64,000 nt of DNA from Schinkia azotoformans LMG 9581 (GCF_000307855.1 NZ_AJLR01000045.1:62001-126000); one strand, 5' to 3'; counted from the first letter of the stretch, positions 52,816-61,735 are shown. The notes: generated by a model from the letters alone, not told the origin. Numbers and translations: made by a program.

Positions 52816-52869
52816 AGTATAGCGACCCAACCTTACACTATTTTAATGCAAACCTTACATTAACCTTAA
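52816..52869 (-). promoter_or_regulatory. Promoter with triple AACCTTA operator for the DUF418 gene
   Basis: Reverse strand: TATACT -10 (52821-52816). GTAAGGTT ends 7 nt before it, with plus-strand AACCTTA at 52829, 52851 and 52862, that is steps of 22 and 11 nt. Steps, -10 distance and flanking ATTAAAA match the ABC-operon promoter. Confidence 0.7.
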
Positions 52870-52882
52870 AACATTAAGTACG

Positions 52883-52912
52883 AAAAAATCGCAAGTATCC
52901 TTTTACTTGCGA
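52883..52912 (-). terminator. Orphan terminator-like hairpin
   Basis: TCGCAAGTA pairs with TACTTGCGA; on the reverse strand it is followed by TTTTTT. I see no clear gene in front of it, only a weak 22-codon frame. Confidence 0.5.
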
Positions 52913-53118
52913 CTTCCTGCTATCATTTTTGAAATAAACCATAAAAATTCCTAAAACAAAAAAATAAAGTATAAGCTTACCTATAAATAATTAAATGTAG
53001 ATGATTTACTCGATTTCATGAAAAGGAGGTTGAAAAGTATCTTGAAGCCATGTGGCTCTTAGTGTGGAAAGTTTATGCTTATTTAATGGAAAGGATATAG
53101 TTTACGTCACATTACTAT

Positions 53119-53153
53119 ACGGACTTACCGATATAACGGTAGGTCCGTTTTAT
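53119..53153. terminator. Terminator behind the DUF421 gene
   Basis: ACGGACTTACCG pairs with CGGTAGGTCCGT (one G-U), then TTTTATT on the plus strand. The reverse-strand side has no clear U-run. The 207 nt upstream, back to the orphan hairpin, hold no gene I can support. Confidence 0.65.
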
Positions 53154-53195
53154 TAATTCAATTACTAAGGCAAGAAAAATAATTCAACGTCATCA

Positions 53196-53735
53196 TCATT
53201 TAGGCGACTGTTTACTTTCGTTCACTGTTACTTGTTGGAGTATTTTTTGTATTTTCTCATCCAGAATTTTTTCTAAATCACCGATTGTTACAGGCTTAGC
53301 ATGCTGCATTAGCTCATATCCTAGCTGACCGGTAACCTCAAAAGAAGCATCTTTAACATCGCTGATAGAAGTAATTCCGTTTTCACGCAATCTTGCTTCT
53401 AACTGATCAACTGTTAGACGTAATTTTTTAAGATTATTGGAAATGATTTTTCCATTTTGAATAACTGGTGTTTCCTTCCCAATAAATATTTTTTTCATAA
53501 TTGTAAATTTTACTGTTAAAAATTGGATAAGTATGAGAAATGCTACAAAAGTACATAAGACAACGATTGTTTTTATTAAGCCCTTCTCTGAAATAGCATG
53601 GCTTATTGTCGATGCAATTGCTAAAAGTGTTATAATTTCTATTCCCGACATTTCGGCTACTGTTTTTTTACCCGCAATGCGGACTAAACAAAAACCTGCT
53701 AATAAAATTGCTATTGATTCTAAAATGTAATTCAT
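53196..53735 (-). CDS. DUF421 membrane protein (YetF-like)
   Basis: A 179-residue protein: three N-terminal transmembrane helices (about 2-22, 31-52, 56-78), then the conserved soluble domain with P-V-I-Q-N-G-K-I, L-x-x-L-R and I-x-x-V-x-x-A-x-F-E. DUF421 proteins are widespread in spore-formers, often with several copies; function unclear. I chose the ATG after GAGGG; a TTG four codons upstream is less likely. It is relatively short in the C-terminal part compared with ~220-residue YetF-like relatives. Confidence 0.85.
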   Translation of the reverse strand: MNYILESIAILLAGFCLVRIAGKKTVAEMSGIEIITLLAIASTISHAISEKGLIKTIVVLCTFVAFLILIQFLTVKFTIMKKIFIGKETPVIQNGKIISNNLKKLRLTVDQLEARLRENGITSISDVKDASFEVTGQLGYELMQHAKPVTIGDLEKILDEKIQKILQQVTVNESKQSPK

Positions 53736-53786
53736 AACAACCCTCAAATCAAACTTTAAAATAAATCATTGTTTTTAATTTACGCT

Positions 53787-54259
53787 TTATAGAAAACGAG
53801 AAAACCAATATTTAGAGGCTTTCTTTTCCAAAATAAATTGTATCCAATAGAATAGGAATGCCTTAGAGAAAAAGTAAAGAAAAAATTGAAGACCATTTAT
53901 TCGAACCAAGGAATAGTACCTTACCTTTTTTGCAAATACCGAGAAGGGGAAGGCGAAGAAGGCATTTACAATTGCGTTAAGTAAAGTAAATCGTATGAAA
54001 TTTCCGTATGTCCATTTTAAAATCCATATTGAGCCAATCAAAAAAAGGACCGATATTCAAAGGAAATTCTCCAAATAAGTATGAGTTTGGCTTATTATAG
54101 AATATCCACCATTTTTGTTTTTTTTTTCGATTATTGCATTTGCACCTTCTATAACACCTATTAGAAGTGAGGTAGGTAAAAATCTTTTTATATTTTGTAA
54201 ACCCAAAAAAGGCGGTGTTGACCATAGCAATATTTGTTAATTTTTGAATTTTAATTGGT
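53787..54259 (-). pseudogene. Frameshifted conserved membrane protein
   Basis: Three reading frames follow one another on the reverse strand. M-V-N-T-A-F-F-G-F-T-K-Y-K-K-I-F runs into L-L-I-G-V-I-E-G-A-N-A-I-I-E-K-K, then W-W-I-F-Y-N-K-P-N-S-Y-L-F-G-E-F-P, then G-S-I-W-I-L-K-W-T-Y-G-N-F and two hydrophobic helices to a stop. All three shifts lie at or near homopolymers (T5/A5, A10, T7). The ribosome site GAAAGGAG is followed at the right distance by ATA instead of ATG. It looks like one ~150-residue membrane protein, now broken. I cannot name the family. Confidence 0.55.
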
Positions 54260-54423
54260 ATAAAATATACTCCTTTCGCAGAAACCTACTACCTTGATTA
54301 GTTAATATATCCAAAGATTAAACTTATATGTATTGGTATTTGCCATGTGATAATTTCGAGTAAAACCAATAGTAAATTATTGAGGACAAAGAGCAGTTTG
54401 GCAATCATATTTATACACGAATT

Positions 54424-54457
54424 AAAGCACATCATAGCCGCAGCTATTCTGTGCTTT
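54424..54457 (+). terminator. Orphan hairpin
   Basis: AAAGCACA with TGTGCTTT and an inner ATAGC/GCTAT, followed by TATTATT. No gene in front of it. The stretch from 54,260 to 54,922 holds only weak open frames on both strands. Confidence 0.4.
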
Positions 54458-54546
54458 TATTATTGGTTCTGTAAATTTGCTCCTACCTTAAAATCTTTGA
54501 AATCGTTACTGATTTCTGGGTATCACTTACACTGTATTGACTGCTA

Positions 54547-54580
54547 TATGGTTTTTACTTTATGTCTATTTAAGGGATCA
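54547..54580. repeat. 34-nt degenerate repeat, copy 1
   Basis: Shares 28 of 34 positions with 61,947-61,980 (TATGGTTTTT-R-CTTTA core, then TCTATTTAA). On the reverse strand both copies could encode similar short ends (D-P-L-N-R-H-K-V-K-T-I against D-L-L-N-R-C-K-A-K-T-I), possibly from the same kind of vanished gene. Confidence 0.35.
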
Positions 54581-54922
54581 TTATTTTGAACTTTGATTGA
54601 TCCACGACTTCTAGGCTGTAAAAATATAATGGCAATAATTAATGCTTCCTCAGTAGGTATGCCAACAAGTTGGACATCGCGGTGTTGATTGTTTTTTCCG
54701 AATAAGGAACAGTTTATTCGTGGAGGTCTATTTGGAATAGACTTTTGCTCATTGTAAAAACGTAATTGAATCACTTGCTTAAAGGACATATTTTGATAAT
54801 TTAATAAATATCATTTGTATTAAAGATGGTAAGGGAGGGAGAGCTTTAGTATAAAACATGATTAACAATTTTAAATATCCATACCAATGGATATTTAAAG
54901 TATCTGCAGAAGGGGTGGGGAT

Positions 54923-55261
54923 ATGGCAAAGATAGGAAAAGATGATTTTGTTAATGGCTTAGTTCCGCACCATAATCATGGTTCAGTGGATTATACTTCG
55001 GTGGAAGCAGGGCATGTTCATCAGTGTTTAGATGTTACATCTCCTGCAATTCAAACTCAGGATGGTAGCCACATTCATTATACTGAGGGATATGTTGTCT
55101 TCGAAAACGGACATACCCACTATTATAAAGCTTATTCAGGACCCGCCATCCCGGTTGGAAATGGAATGCACGTCCATTATTATGATTTTTATACAAGTGA
55201 AGACGATGGACATCGACATCATATTAAAGGAGTTGATCAGCCAGCTCCAGGTACTAAATAG
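54923..55261 (+). CDS. YmaF-like His-rich repeat protein
   Basis: A 112-residue protein with repeated H-x-H or G-H-x-H units (V-P-H-H-N-H-G, E-A-G-H-V-H, D-G-S-H-I-H-Y, E-N-G-H-T-H-Y, G-N-G-M-H-V-H, D-D-G-H-R-H-H) about every 15-25 residues and the G-P-A-I-P-x-G-N-G segment. This is the pattern of B. subtilis YmaF. No signal peptide. The histidines suggest metal binding (inference). AGAAGGGG lies before the ATG. The next gene is on the opposite strand, convergent. Confidence 0.85.
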   Translation: MAKIGKDDFVNGLVPHHNHGSVDYTSVEAGHVHQCLDVTSPAIQTQDGSHIHYTEGYVVFENGHTHYYKAYSGPAIPVGNGMHVHYYDFYTSEDDGHRHHIKGVDQPAPGTK

Positions 55262-55276
55262 AAAATTAAATAAGAT

Positions 55277-55316
55277 AGCGATGCTTCAATAACGAAGTAT
55301 TGCTTTTCTTTTTTTT
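55277..55316 (+). terminator. Terminator of the YmaF-like gene
   Basis: AGCGATGCTTC pairs with GAAGTATTGCT (G-U pairs), followed by a run ending in TTTTTTTT. Confidence 0.8.
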
Positions 55317-55406
55317 GTGCTAAATGGAGCAGTTTTTTAAATAAGTAAATAAGGACCATTTATGTAAATGGTCCTCTAACGTAATCAAATCTTACTAAAT
55401 TCTTTA

Positions 55407-55793
55407 TTATCCACGGGATCTATCAATGACTGTGCATCGTCTTGCGCCTCTGCGGATTAAACGGTTGGCCTCCACTAATGAGATTTTGACAAAAACGGCA
55501 TGGTCTGTGTCGTCTTCTACATCAAACACGGCAAACGCGTCTCTACCGACAATCAAAACACAAATAAATTCTACCTCTAGATTATCCATCATTGGAACAC
55601 GATTTGAAATTTCACAACGTTCTACTCCTGCATCTAACAACGTCATAGCTTCCCCGCGTGAAATACGAATAAACACGTACTCCTCAAATGCAACGTTACC
55701 AGCTTCCACTTCAATTTCAACCACAAGAAAAAAGCGATTCCTGATTTGTAGGACACAATTTGCTCCAATTGAAATAACATCCTGCATATTCAA
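55407..55793 (-). CDS. Hypothetical protein with an internal duplication
   Basis: A 128-residue soluble protein I do not recognise. Two halves look alike: E-Y-V-F-I-R-I-S-R-G-E-A-M-T-L-L-D-A-G-V-E-R-C-E-I (about 38-62) and H-A-V-F-V-K-I-S-L-V-E-A-N-R-L-I-R-R-G-A-R-R-C-T-V (about 97-121). The shared pattern is V-F-x-x-I-S-x-x-E-A-x-x-L-x-x-x-G-x-x-R-C. The TTG start has AAAGGTGG at good distance; an ATG two codons later is possible. The repeated unit and the small size could fit a self-assembling structural protein, but nothing proves that. Confidence 0.75.
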   Translation of the reverse strand: MNMQDVISIGANCVLQIRNRFFLVVEIEVEAGNVAFEEYVFIRISRGEAMTLLDAGVERCEISNRVPMMDNLEVEFICVLIVGRDAFAVFDVEDDTDHAVFVKISLVEANRLIRRGARRCTVIDRSRG

Positions 55794-56115
55794 AAGAATT
55801 CACCACCTTTTATTTTCAGTAGTTCATTTTATGTAATAACTTTCTAGTTCGATAGGGACAGGTGGTGAATTTTTATCTAGATTTTTTTCATCCGATTTTC
55901 CCTCCAAAATTTTTAATCTTTTAATCTTACAACATAAATATTAGTATTAATGTTTAATATTTCAAAATTTTATTTTTATCACTAACGTTGATATATCAAC
56001 ATGTCAGAATATCTGTCGTAAAATTTTATTTGAATTACAGAGAACAAAGCACAACACCCTCTATAATGTATCAAAGAATGACACATACCACCTAAAACTC
56101 AATATAAAATTTATA

Positions 56116-56316
56116 TCTTTAGTAGGTTATGCATGGGCAGGCTTCGGAGCGGTATTTGGTCCGGTTATTTTATTAACTCTCTTTTGGAAAGGAACCGCAA
56201 GAAATGGTGCCCTTGCTGGAATGATTATAGGAGGTCTTACAGTCATCGTATGATCAATCAGCCGCTGTGATTCATTTCTATTTATATGAACTACTTCCTG
56301 GGTTTGTATTTTCATT
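56116..56316 (+). pseudogene. Relic of a sodium/proline symporter (putP) C-terminal part
   Basis: The plus strand encodes [16 protein letters not shown], then [12 protein letters not shown], which are typical of the last third of PutP-like symporters. A TGA interrupts right after T-V-I-V. A frame shift later, I-H-F-Y-L-Y-E-L-L-P-G-F-V-F continues as in that family. No N-terminal two thirds remain. Confidence 0.75.
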
Positions 56317-56347
56317 TTACAACAGCCACCCTGACGGAAGTGGGTGC

Positions 56348-56377
56348 AAGAGAAGTGTTAGCGCACTTCTCTTTTTA
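56348..56377. terminator. Terminator between putP relic and ktrA-like gene
   Basis: AAGAGAAGTG pairs with CACTTCTCTT around GTTAGCG and is followed by TTTTATT; it works for both strands (AAGAG/CTCTT ends). Confidence 0.82.
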
Positions 56378-57031
56378 TTCTATACTTGAAAATTTAGATA
56401 AATCCTGTCTATTCCCAATAACCACCAACAAATCACGTTCATGAATTATATGATCTGGCGAAGGTGATACAATGATATCGCCGTCACTAATAATAGCAAT
56501 GACACTTACATTATATTTTGCTCGAATTTCAAGTTGCCGCAGGCTTTTTTCAGCCATTTTTGAAGGGATCATAATTTCTTCTATATTATATTCTTTTGAC
56601 AGTTCTATATAATTTAACATATTTGGGGAAAGAAGTTGATTGGCAACACGCTCTCCCATATCTCTTTCAGGAAACACAAGCCAATCAACACCGATTTTAT
56701 CTAATACATGGCCATGACGCTTTCCTTGAGCCTTAGCAATTATTTTATCAACATTCAAATCTTTTAGTAACATGCAGGTTAATATACTCGACTGTATATC
56801 ATTCCCTATTGCTACAATTACAACATCAAAATTTCGAATTCCAATAGAAGTAAGTGCTTTTTCTTCTGTAGTGTCTGCGACAACTGCATGTGTAACGTAT
56901 TTTTCTGCGTCTTCCACTCTTTCTTCACTTACATCAATACCAAGTACCTCATGTCCTGCCTCACGAAGTCTTCGAGCTACACTTGTACCAAACCTCCCTA
57001 AACCGATAACAGCATATTGTTTTTTAATCAT
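56375..57031 (-). CDS. ktrA: Ktr potassium uptake RCK subunit (KtrA/KtrC type)
   Basis: Cytoplasmic regulator that forms an octameric ring under the KtrB channel dimer and binds ATP/ADP and c-di-AMP. The Rossmann RCK_N starts V-I-G-L-G-R-F-G-T-S with acidic D33 at the end of the second strand. RCK_C begins at about residue 140 (Y-N-I-E-E-I-M-I-P). It has 218 residues. It ends the two-gene operon with ktrB 28 nt upstream. I use ktrA because it is paired with a channel gene, but it could be the ktrC type. Confidence 0.9.
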   Translation of the reverse strand: MIKKQYAVIGLGRFGTSVARRLREAGHEVLGIDVSEERVEDAEKYVTHAVVADTTEEKALTSIGIRNFDVVIVAIGNDIQSSILTCMLLKDLNVDKIIAKAQGKRHGHVLDKIGVDWLVFPERDMGERVANQLLSPNMLNYIELSKEYNIEEIMIPSKMAEKSLRQLEIRAKYNVSVIAIISDGDIIVSPSPDHIIHERDLLVVIGNRQDLSKFSSIE

Positions 57032-57059
57032 TTTTAACTCACATCCTTCTTATAATTAA

Positions 57060-58397
57060 TTAACCAATCATGATATTCCCTTTTGGATGATGATAAGCTT
57101 CCTGTTTTTGTCTTTTCGTAATCGCATAAGCAAGTGTCAAAGGGCCTAATCTTCCCGTGAACATTGTAAGAATAATGAGCAAACGCCCGATTGGAGATAA
57201 TTCCGGCGTTAACCCCATCGATAAACCTACTGTACCAAAGGCAGATGCTGCTTCAAATAGATACATAAGAAAAACATGCCCCTTTTCGGTAATGCTCAGC
57301 AAAATTGTTACAATCATTACAATTAAGGCCCCACTCGTAGCAACGGTAAAGGCTTTTAAAATTGTTTCCATAACAATTCGGCGTTTAAATAAAACAACGT
57401 CTTCTTTTCCTTTAAACTGAGACCACACGGTTGCCATTAAAACAGCAAAGGTAGTAATTTTAATACCACCAGCTGTTGACCCAGACCCGGCACCAATGTA
57501 CATCAAAATGATTGTCAAAAATAATGTAGAATGGGTTAAATCTGCCATTGGCAATGTATTGGCACCAGCTGTTCTAGGGGTAACAGCATGAAACAACGCT
57601 CCAAGACTTTTACCAGCAACAGATAAAGGACCAAGTGTTTTGTTATTTCCATATTCAAAAAGAAAAATTAAGACAGTTGCTCCAATCGTTAAAATAAGAG
57701 TAGTCGTTAATACAGCCTTAGTGTGTACAGATAATTGTCGGGTTTGCCGATATTCAAAAAGTTCATTCATGACAACAAATCCCAATCCACCTAAAGTAAT
57801 GAGAGAACACACCGTTAAAACTACAGTCGGATCATCTACATAATGGGTTAGACTACGAAATTCCCCCATTAAATCAAAACCTGCATTATTGAAGTTGGAT
57901 ATTGCATGAAAAAATCCATAATAAATTGCTTTTGCTGCCGGCATATCAAACGAAAAGCGGATTGCTAAAATGCTGCCCCCTACAAATTCAATGATTGCGG
58001 TGAAAATCAGTATTCTTTTGACCAATCTTACCATTCCAGCAAAAGTAATGTTATTGAAAGCCTCCTTCAGCAGCAGCCTTTCTTTGAAAGAGATTTTTTT
58101 ACCTAAAAGTATAAATAAAAGTGTTGCAAATGTCATAAAGCCTAATCCGCCTACCTGTATGAGTGATAAAATAACCAACTCGCCAAACATTGAAAATGTA
58201 TCTCCTGTATCAACTACAATAAGACCCGTCACACATGTGGCAGATGTTGCAGTGAATAAAGCATTTAAAAACGAAAGACCTTGCCCGTCTTCAGTGGCAA
58301 TGGGAAGAGTCAATAAAGTTGCGCCGATTAGAATGATAATTGCAAAGCCTAAAACAAGAATTTTAGGAGGATCTAGATTATCTTTTATTTTTCTCAT
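57060..58397 (-). CDS. ktrB: Ktr/Trk-type potassium channel subunit (KtrB/KtrD type)
   Basis: A 445-residue membrane protein with four M1-P-M2 repeats; the selectivity-filter-like loops are A-T-C-V-T-G-L, S-N-F-N-N-A-G-F, V-T-P-R-T-A-G-A and A-F-G-T-V-G-L. The sequence D-P-P-K-I-L-V-L-G-F near the start and T-L-P-I-A-T are typical of Ktr. It takes up K+ with Na+ help. The partner ktrA is downstream. A c-di-AMP riboswitch lies about 400 nt upstream on the same strand, so high c-di-AMP should switch the gene off. Confidence 0.92.
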   Translation of the reverse strand: MRKIKDNLDPPKILVLGFAIIILIGATLLTLPIATEDGQGLSFLNALFTATSATCVTGLIVVDTGDTFSMFGELVILSLIQVGGLGFMTFATLLFILLGKKISFKERLLLKEAFNNITFAGMVRLVKRILIFTAIIEFVGGSILAIRFSFDMPAAKAIYYGFFHAISNFNNAGFDLMGEFRSLTHYVDDPTVVLTVCSLITLGGLGFVVMNELFEYRQTRQLSVHTKAVLTTTLILTIGATVLIFLFEYGNNKTLGPLSVAGKSLGALFHAVTPRTAGANTLPMADLTHSTLFLTIILMYIGAGSGSTAGGIKITTFAVLMATVWSQFKGKEDVVLFKRRIVMETILKAFTVATSGALIVMIVTILLSITEKGHVFLMYLFEAASAFGTVGLSMGLTPELSPIGRLLIILTMFTGRLGPLTLAYAITKRQKQEAYHHPKGNIMIG

Positions 58398-58746
58398 TGT
58401 TTTCTCCTTGTTTAAATAATGAATTTAATTTACCTTCAATATTAATTTCTTCATTTTTTTTTATATAATTACTATGTTGTTATCTCTTGCTGAAAAAGAA
58501 ATAGACCATTAGCTACTCTTCTCCATACGACAACTGCAGGATCATTTAAGATTCTAATAGCAAATCAATCTAGGATTTCACTATTAAAACCTTGCATAAT
58601 TCAAACATTACGAAGTGGAGAAAAGAACTTATGGTCTACTTAATGCCCAGCAAGCATCTAGCCCTCTTTGCATTCTGTCTTCCAAATAGCCTTTTCGTTT
58701 TTTTGCATAATAAAAAGACCGTACTGCACAGGCTGCTATTTTGCTC

Positions 58747-58790
58747 TATAAAACAAAAAAGCCCCCTGAATTAAGGCGGTCTTGTGACCT
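58747..58790 (-). terminator. Expression-platform terminator of the c-di-AMP riboswitch
   Basis: Reverse strand: GACCGCC...GGGGGC pairing just before TTTTTTGTTTT, immediately behind the aptamer. The competing pairing GGTC-ACAA-GACC links it to the aptamer 3' end. Confidence 0.7.
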
Positions 58791-58797
58791 CCTTCGC

Positions 58798-58916
58798 ATT
58801 AGCCGACGAAGTTAGCTGACGGGTAGGATGGCGAAAGAGTAATCATCCCTTCTGCAAGCAGAATTAACCCCAAAATAATGGTTCCTCCGTTCTCAACGAA
58901 TGAGATTAGGCTGTTA
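58798..58916 (-). promoter_or_regulatory. c-di-AMP (ydaO/yuaA) riboswitch aptamer
   Basis: Reverse strand: AGCC...GGCT closing stem, AACGGAGGAACC then TTTTGGGGTTAAT, CTGCTTGCAGAAGGG, and the hallmark CCCGTCAGCTAACTTCGTCGGC. This is the conserved core of ydaO riboswitches. In B. subtilis the ktrAB (yuaA-yubG) leader carries the same class, which fits the downstream ktr genes. About 340 nt separate the terminator from ktrB. Confidence 0.92.
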
Positions 58917-58940
58917 TCAAGTTATTGAATCATGGAGAAT

Positions 58941-58970
58941 ATTGTAATCCAAGAATTGCATCTTTGTAAA
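58941..58970 (-). promoter_or_regulatory. Promoter of the riboswitch-ktrBA transcript
   Basis: Reverse strand: TTTACA and TACAAT with an 18-nt spacer, about 25 nt upstream of the aptamer. Confidence 0.68.
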
Positions 58971-59175
58971 TCACTGTAAGGTTTAAAATATGTTTAAAAA
59001 TAACCTGTTCCATTCATTTTTAACTAATTTCATTAAATAATATTATTTTTTCTCGATGTTACTCCTTTTTTTTAGATATTTTAAGTTTTCATAAATTTAT
59101 TTTTATTTTCATTGACATTAACCAAAAAAGGAAATTAGAATAACTCCATATTCCAAACTTGTCATCGGAGGCTTT

Positions 59176-59559
59176 ATGATAAATCCCAAAAAGAAACTAG
59201 AGGCTGAAATAAGTGAAGCACTAATTAAGTTCCAGCGTGAGTTAATAGGTAAGGGGCCACAGGAAGCAAAAACTTATATAGTTAATGATATGTTAATTGC
59301 ACGGTACAAAGGAGTATTGACTATAGAAGAAAAGCATTTAGTGAGTTGCGATACTGGAAAAAAACTCGTGAAAGAAATGCGGGAACTTCTTCGAGAAATG
59401 TATAGCAAGGATACTGAACGTATTGTTGAAGAACATGCAGGGTGTAAAGTTCTTTCCTCACATAGCGATATCAGTACCAAAACTGGAGAAAGAATAGAAG
59501 TTTTTATTATGGATAGAGATTTAGAGAAGTGGCTAATTGCGAAAAATAATTTTGATTGA
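59176..59559 (+). CDS. DUF2294 family protein
   Basis: A 127-residue soluble protein. It shows the family pattern of an N-terminal helix (E-A-E-I-S-E-A-L-I-K-F-Q-R-E-L-I-G-K-G-P), then D-M-L-I-A-R-Y-K-G-V-L-T-I-E-E-K, and a C-terminal sheet with D-I-S-T-K-T-G-E-R-I-E-V-F. In B. subtilis-like genomes such proteins are single genes of unknown function. GGAGG is 5 nt before the ATG. It stands alone. Confidence 0.82.
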   Translation: MINPKKKLEAEISEALIKFQRELIGKGPQEAKTYIVNDMLIARYKGVLTIEEKHLVSCDTGKKLVKEMRELLREMYSKDTERIVEEHAGCKVLSSHSDISTKTGERIEVFIMDRDLEKWLIAKNNFD

Positions 59560-59586
59560 TATTTCGATATATTAATTTTATGTAAT

Positions 59587-59620
59587 AAATAAAAGGGTCA
59601 TGACACTAGCGTCATGACCC
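59587..59620 (-). terminator. Terminator of the chemoreceptor gene
   Basis: GGGTCATGAC pairs perfectly with GTCATGACCC; on the reverse strand TTTTATTT follows. It may also halt the DUF2294 transcript. Confidence 0.78.
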
Positions 59621-59675
59621 AGAAAAAGCTGAGGTGTAACATTTCACAATATTATCACTTACGTTTTGGATAGCT

Positions 59676-61655
59676 TTAAATTTTAAATCTGGCAATTAAT
59701 TCTTGTAATTCTTGAGCTAATTTGCTTAATGCTTCGCTGGAAGCGCTGATTTCCTCCATAGATGCCAATTGTTCTTCTGATGAAGCGGCAACACTTTGAG
59801 ATTGGTCGGATGCATCTTTGGCGATTTGCGCTAACTGCTCGACAGAGGCTGTTACTTCCTCCGAATTTGCTGATATTTGTTCCGATGTTGCTGATACCTC
59901 TTGAATTTGAGTATTTACATGGTGTATAGCGTTCAACACATGTTGAAATGCTTCACCGGTTTTTTGGATCACAGCCTTACCTGTGTCTACCTCTTTAATA
60001 TTTTGAACCATCTCGTTAGTAGCTGTTTCTGTATCTTTTTGAATCTCTTGAATTAATGTAACAATTTGATTGGCCGAATTTCGGGATTCTTCAGCGAGTT
60101 TTCTTACTTCATCGGCGACAACAGAAAAGCCTTTTCCGTGTTCGCCAGCCCTTGCTGCTTCTATAGCTGCATTTAATGAAAGCAAATTTGTTTGATCAGC
60201 AATATCAGTTATAACACCTATGATTTTACTAATCTCTTTTGAACTTTCATTTAACTTTTTAATAGCGTCTGTTGTATTTTGTGTACCTTTTTCAATGGAT
60301 TTCATTTGATTAATCGCTTCTTGAAGGAATTGATATCCCTGCTCTGATAAAGATGTTGCTTCCTGAGCTGAATCCCTGACAGTTGTTGAAGACTCAGCAA
60401 TTCTCTGAATTCCAAGCGATACTTCTTCGATTGCAACAGCACTTTGCTCAGAGCTTGAAACCTGGGTTTCAGCTCCACTGGCAACCTCTTGGATAGCAGC
60501 GGCTATTTGTTCGGTGGCCCGTGTAGCTTGTTCACTTGTTGCATGAAGTTCTTCAGACGAAGAAGCTACTTGTTCTGCACTTGTATTAATCTGTTTGACA
60601 ACTGTTCTTAGGTTTTGGGACATATCATTAAATGCACGGGCCAAATCCCCTATTTCATCTTTAGTAGTGATTTCAATACTTTCCCTCAAGTCACCCCTAC
60701 GGAAGGTTAGCGCTTTATCTTTTAACTCCCTAATCGGTTTAATAATTGATTTTATAATGAAATAAATAATTCCTCCGCCGATTAAGAACGCGATGCCAAT
60801 GATTAGCATCGTTTTTTGAAAAATGGGTGCAGCAGCATCTTCAACTTCTGACATATACATATTTCCACCTATTTTCCAATGGGTTAACTCATTGGTTGCA
60901 AATCCCATCAGTTTTTCTTCACCATCTAAGACATAACGTAATGTACCTTGGTCTTGTTTATACATTTCATCATAAAATTCTTCTTTGGCTTCTGTCCCCT
61001 TTTCTATTGTTGGGTGGGCAATGAACATTTTATTTTTATCTAGGAGTATGGCATATCCTTCTTTACCGATCTTTATTTGATTCACTATATCTTGAATCGC
61101 CCCTATTTCTATATCTAGAGCTAGTACAGCTGAACCATCTTTTGTTGCCCTTGAAATCGCTATAACTACATTGCCAGTAGTGGAAAGATACGGAGGGGAA
61201 ATGACAGTTTCTCCTTTTTTCGCCATTGCTTCTTGATACCAACCTCTTGTCCTCGGATCAAAGTCAGGGGGAAGAGTGACCTTTGGTTCAATAACAAATT
61301 GCCCATCGCTCGTACCTATATAGATAGCCTCCGCTTCTGGATGGAGGAGTGCATATTGAGTAAATATTCTATGTAATTCTAGGTTGTTTTCATTCTGGTA
61401 CATCTCAGGTTTAATAGTTTCGTAAAAAGTATCAATATCATGTATTTTTGGCTTAATTGCGTTATCAATCGTGACATTTAATAAATTAATATTTTCACTT
61501 ATCCCTGCCATAATTTCCTTCTCAACGGCATCCTTTGCGGTAACATAAGCCAATGAGCCTACACTAAAAGCAGGAATCATCAGTATAAAAGCAAATGCTA
61601 AAGTAAGTTTTGTTTTTATAGTGTTGAATTTACTAAAAATCTTAGTAGTCTTCAT
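59676..61655 (-). CDS. Methyl-accepting chemotaxis protein (dCache sensor)
   Basis: Chemoreceptor of 659 residues. Transmembrane helix at about 16-36, an extracellular dCache sensor (about 37-275) with R-T-R-G-W-Y-Q-E-A (ligand-pocket region), a second helix (281-301), HAMP (303-355), and a long coiled-coil signalling domain. The tip [20 protein letters not shown] contacts CheA/CheW. The cognate ligand is probably a small organic molecule or amino acid, as for other dCache receptors, but is unknown. I find no sigma-D promoter close upstream. Confidence 0.95.
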   Translation of the reverse strand: MKTTKIFSKFNTIKTKLTLAFAFILMIPAFSVGSLAYVTAKDAVEKEIMAGISENINLLNVTIDNAIKPKIHDIDTFYETIKPEMYQNENNLELHRIFTQYALLHPEAEAIYIGTSDGQFVIEPKVTLPPDFDPRTRGWYQEAMAKKGETVISPPYLSTTGNVVIAISRATKDGSAVLALDIEIGAIQDIVNQIKIGKEGYAILLDKNKMFIAHPTIEKGTEAKEEFYDEMYKQDQGTLRYVLDGEEKLMGFATNELTHWKIGGNMYMSEVEDAAAPIFQKTMLIIGIAFLIGGGIIYFIIKSIIKPIRELKDKALTFRRGDLRESIEITTKDEIGDLARAFNDMSQNLRTVVKQINTSAEQVASSSEELHATSEQATRATEQIAAAIQEVASGAETQVSSSEQSAVAIEEVSLGIQRIAESSTTVRDSAQEATSLSEQGYQFLQEAINQMKSIEKGTQNTTDAIKKLNESSKEISKIIGVITDIADQTNLLSLNAAIEAARAGEHGKGFSVVADEVRKLAEESRNSANQIVTLIQEIQKDTETATNEMVQNIKEVDTGKAVIQKTGEAFQHVLNAIHHVNTQIQEVSATSEQISANSEEVTASVEQLAQIAKDASDQSQSVAASSEEQLASMEEISASSEALSKLAQELQELIARFKI

Positions 61656-61735
61656 GATGTAAGATCCTCTTTTCCTTTATATTTAGCCCAAAGACGCATT
61701 TTTTTCAATATTACCACTATTAATATATAGGTATA

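Noticed and set aside
52850-52935. 22-codon reverse-strand frame before the orphan hairpin
   Set aside because: Weak ribosome site, no recognisable family, and it overlaps the hairpin.
53020-53110. Small peptide gene after a perfect AAAGGAGG
   Set aside because: The frames behind it stop after a few codons or lack a start at proper distance; no conserved peptide recognised.
54347-54589. 80-codon plus-strand frame with hydrophobic stretches
   Set aside because: It contains a terminator-like hairpin, has no ribosome site and looks like A/T-rich chance coding.
54544-54789. 81-codon reverse-strand frame
   Set aside because: No ribosome site and no family resemblance; probably chance, although its end carries the 34-nt repeat.
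58592-58774. 60-codon plus-strand frame between ktrB and the riboswitch
   Set aside because: It runs antisense through the riboswitch terminator, with no ribosome site.
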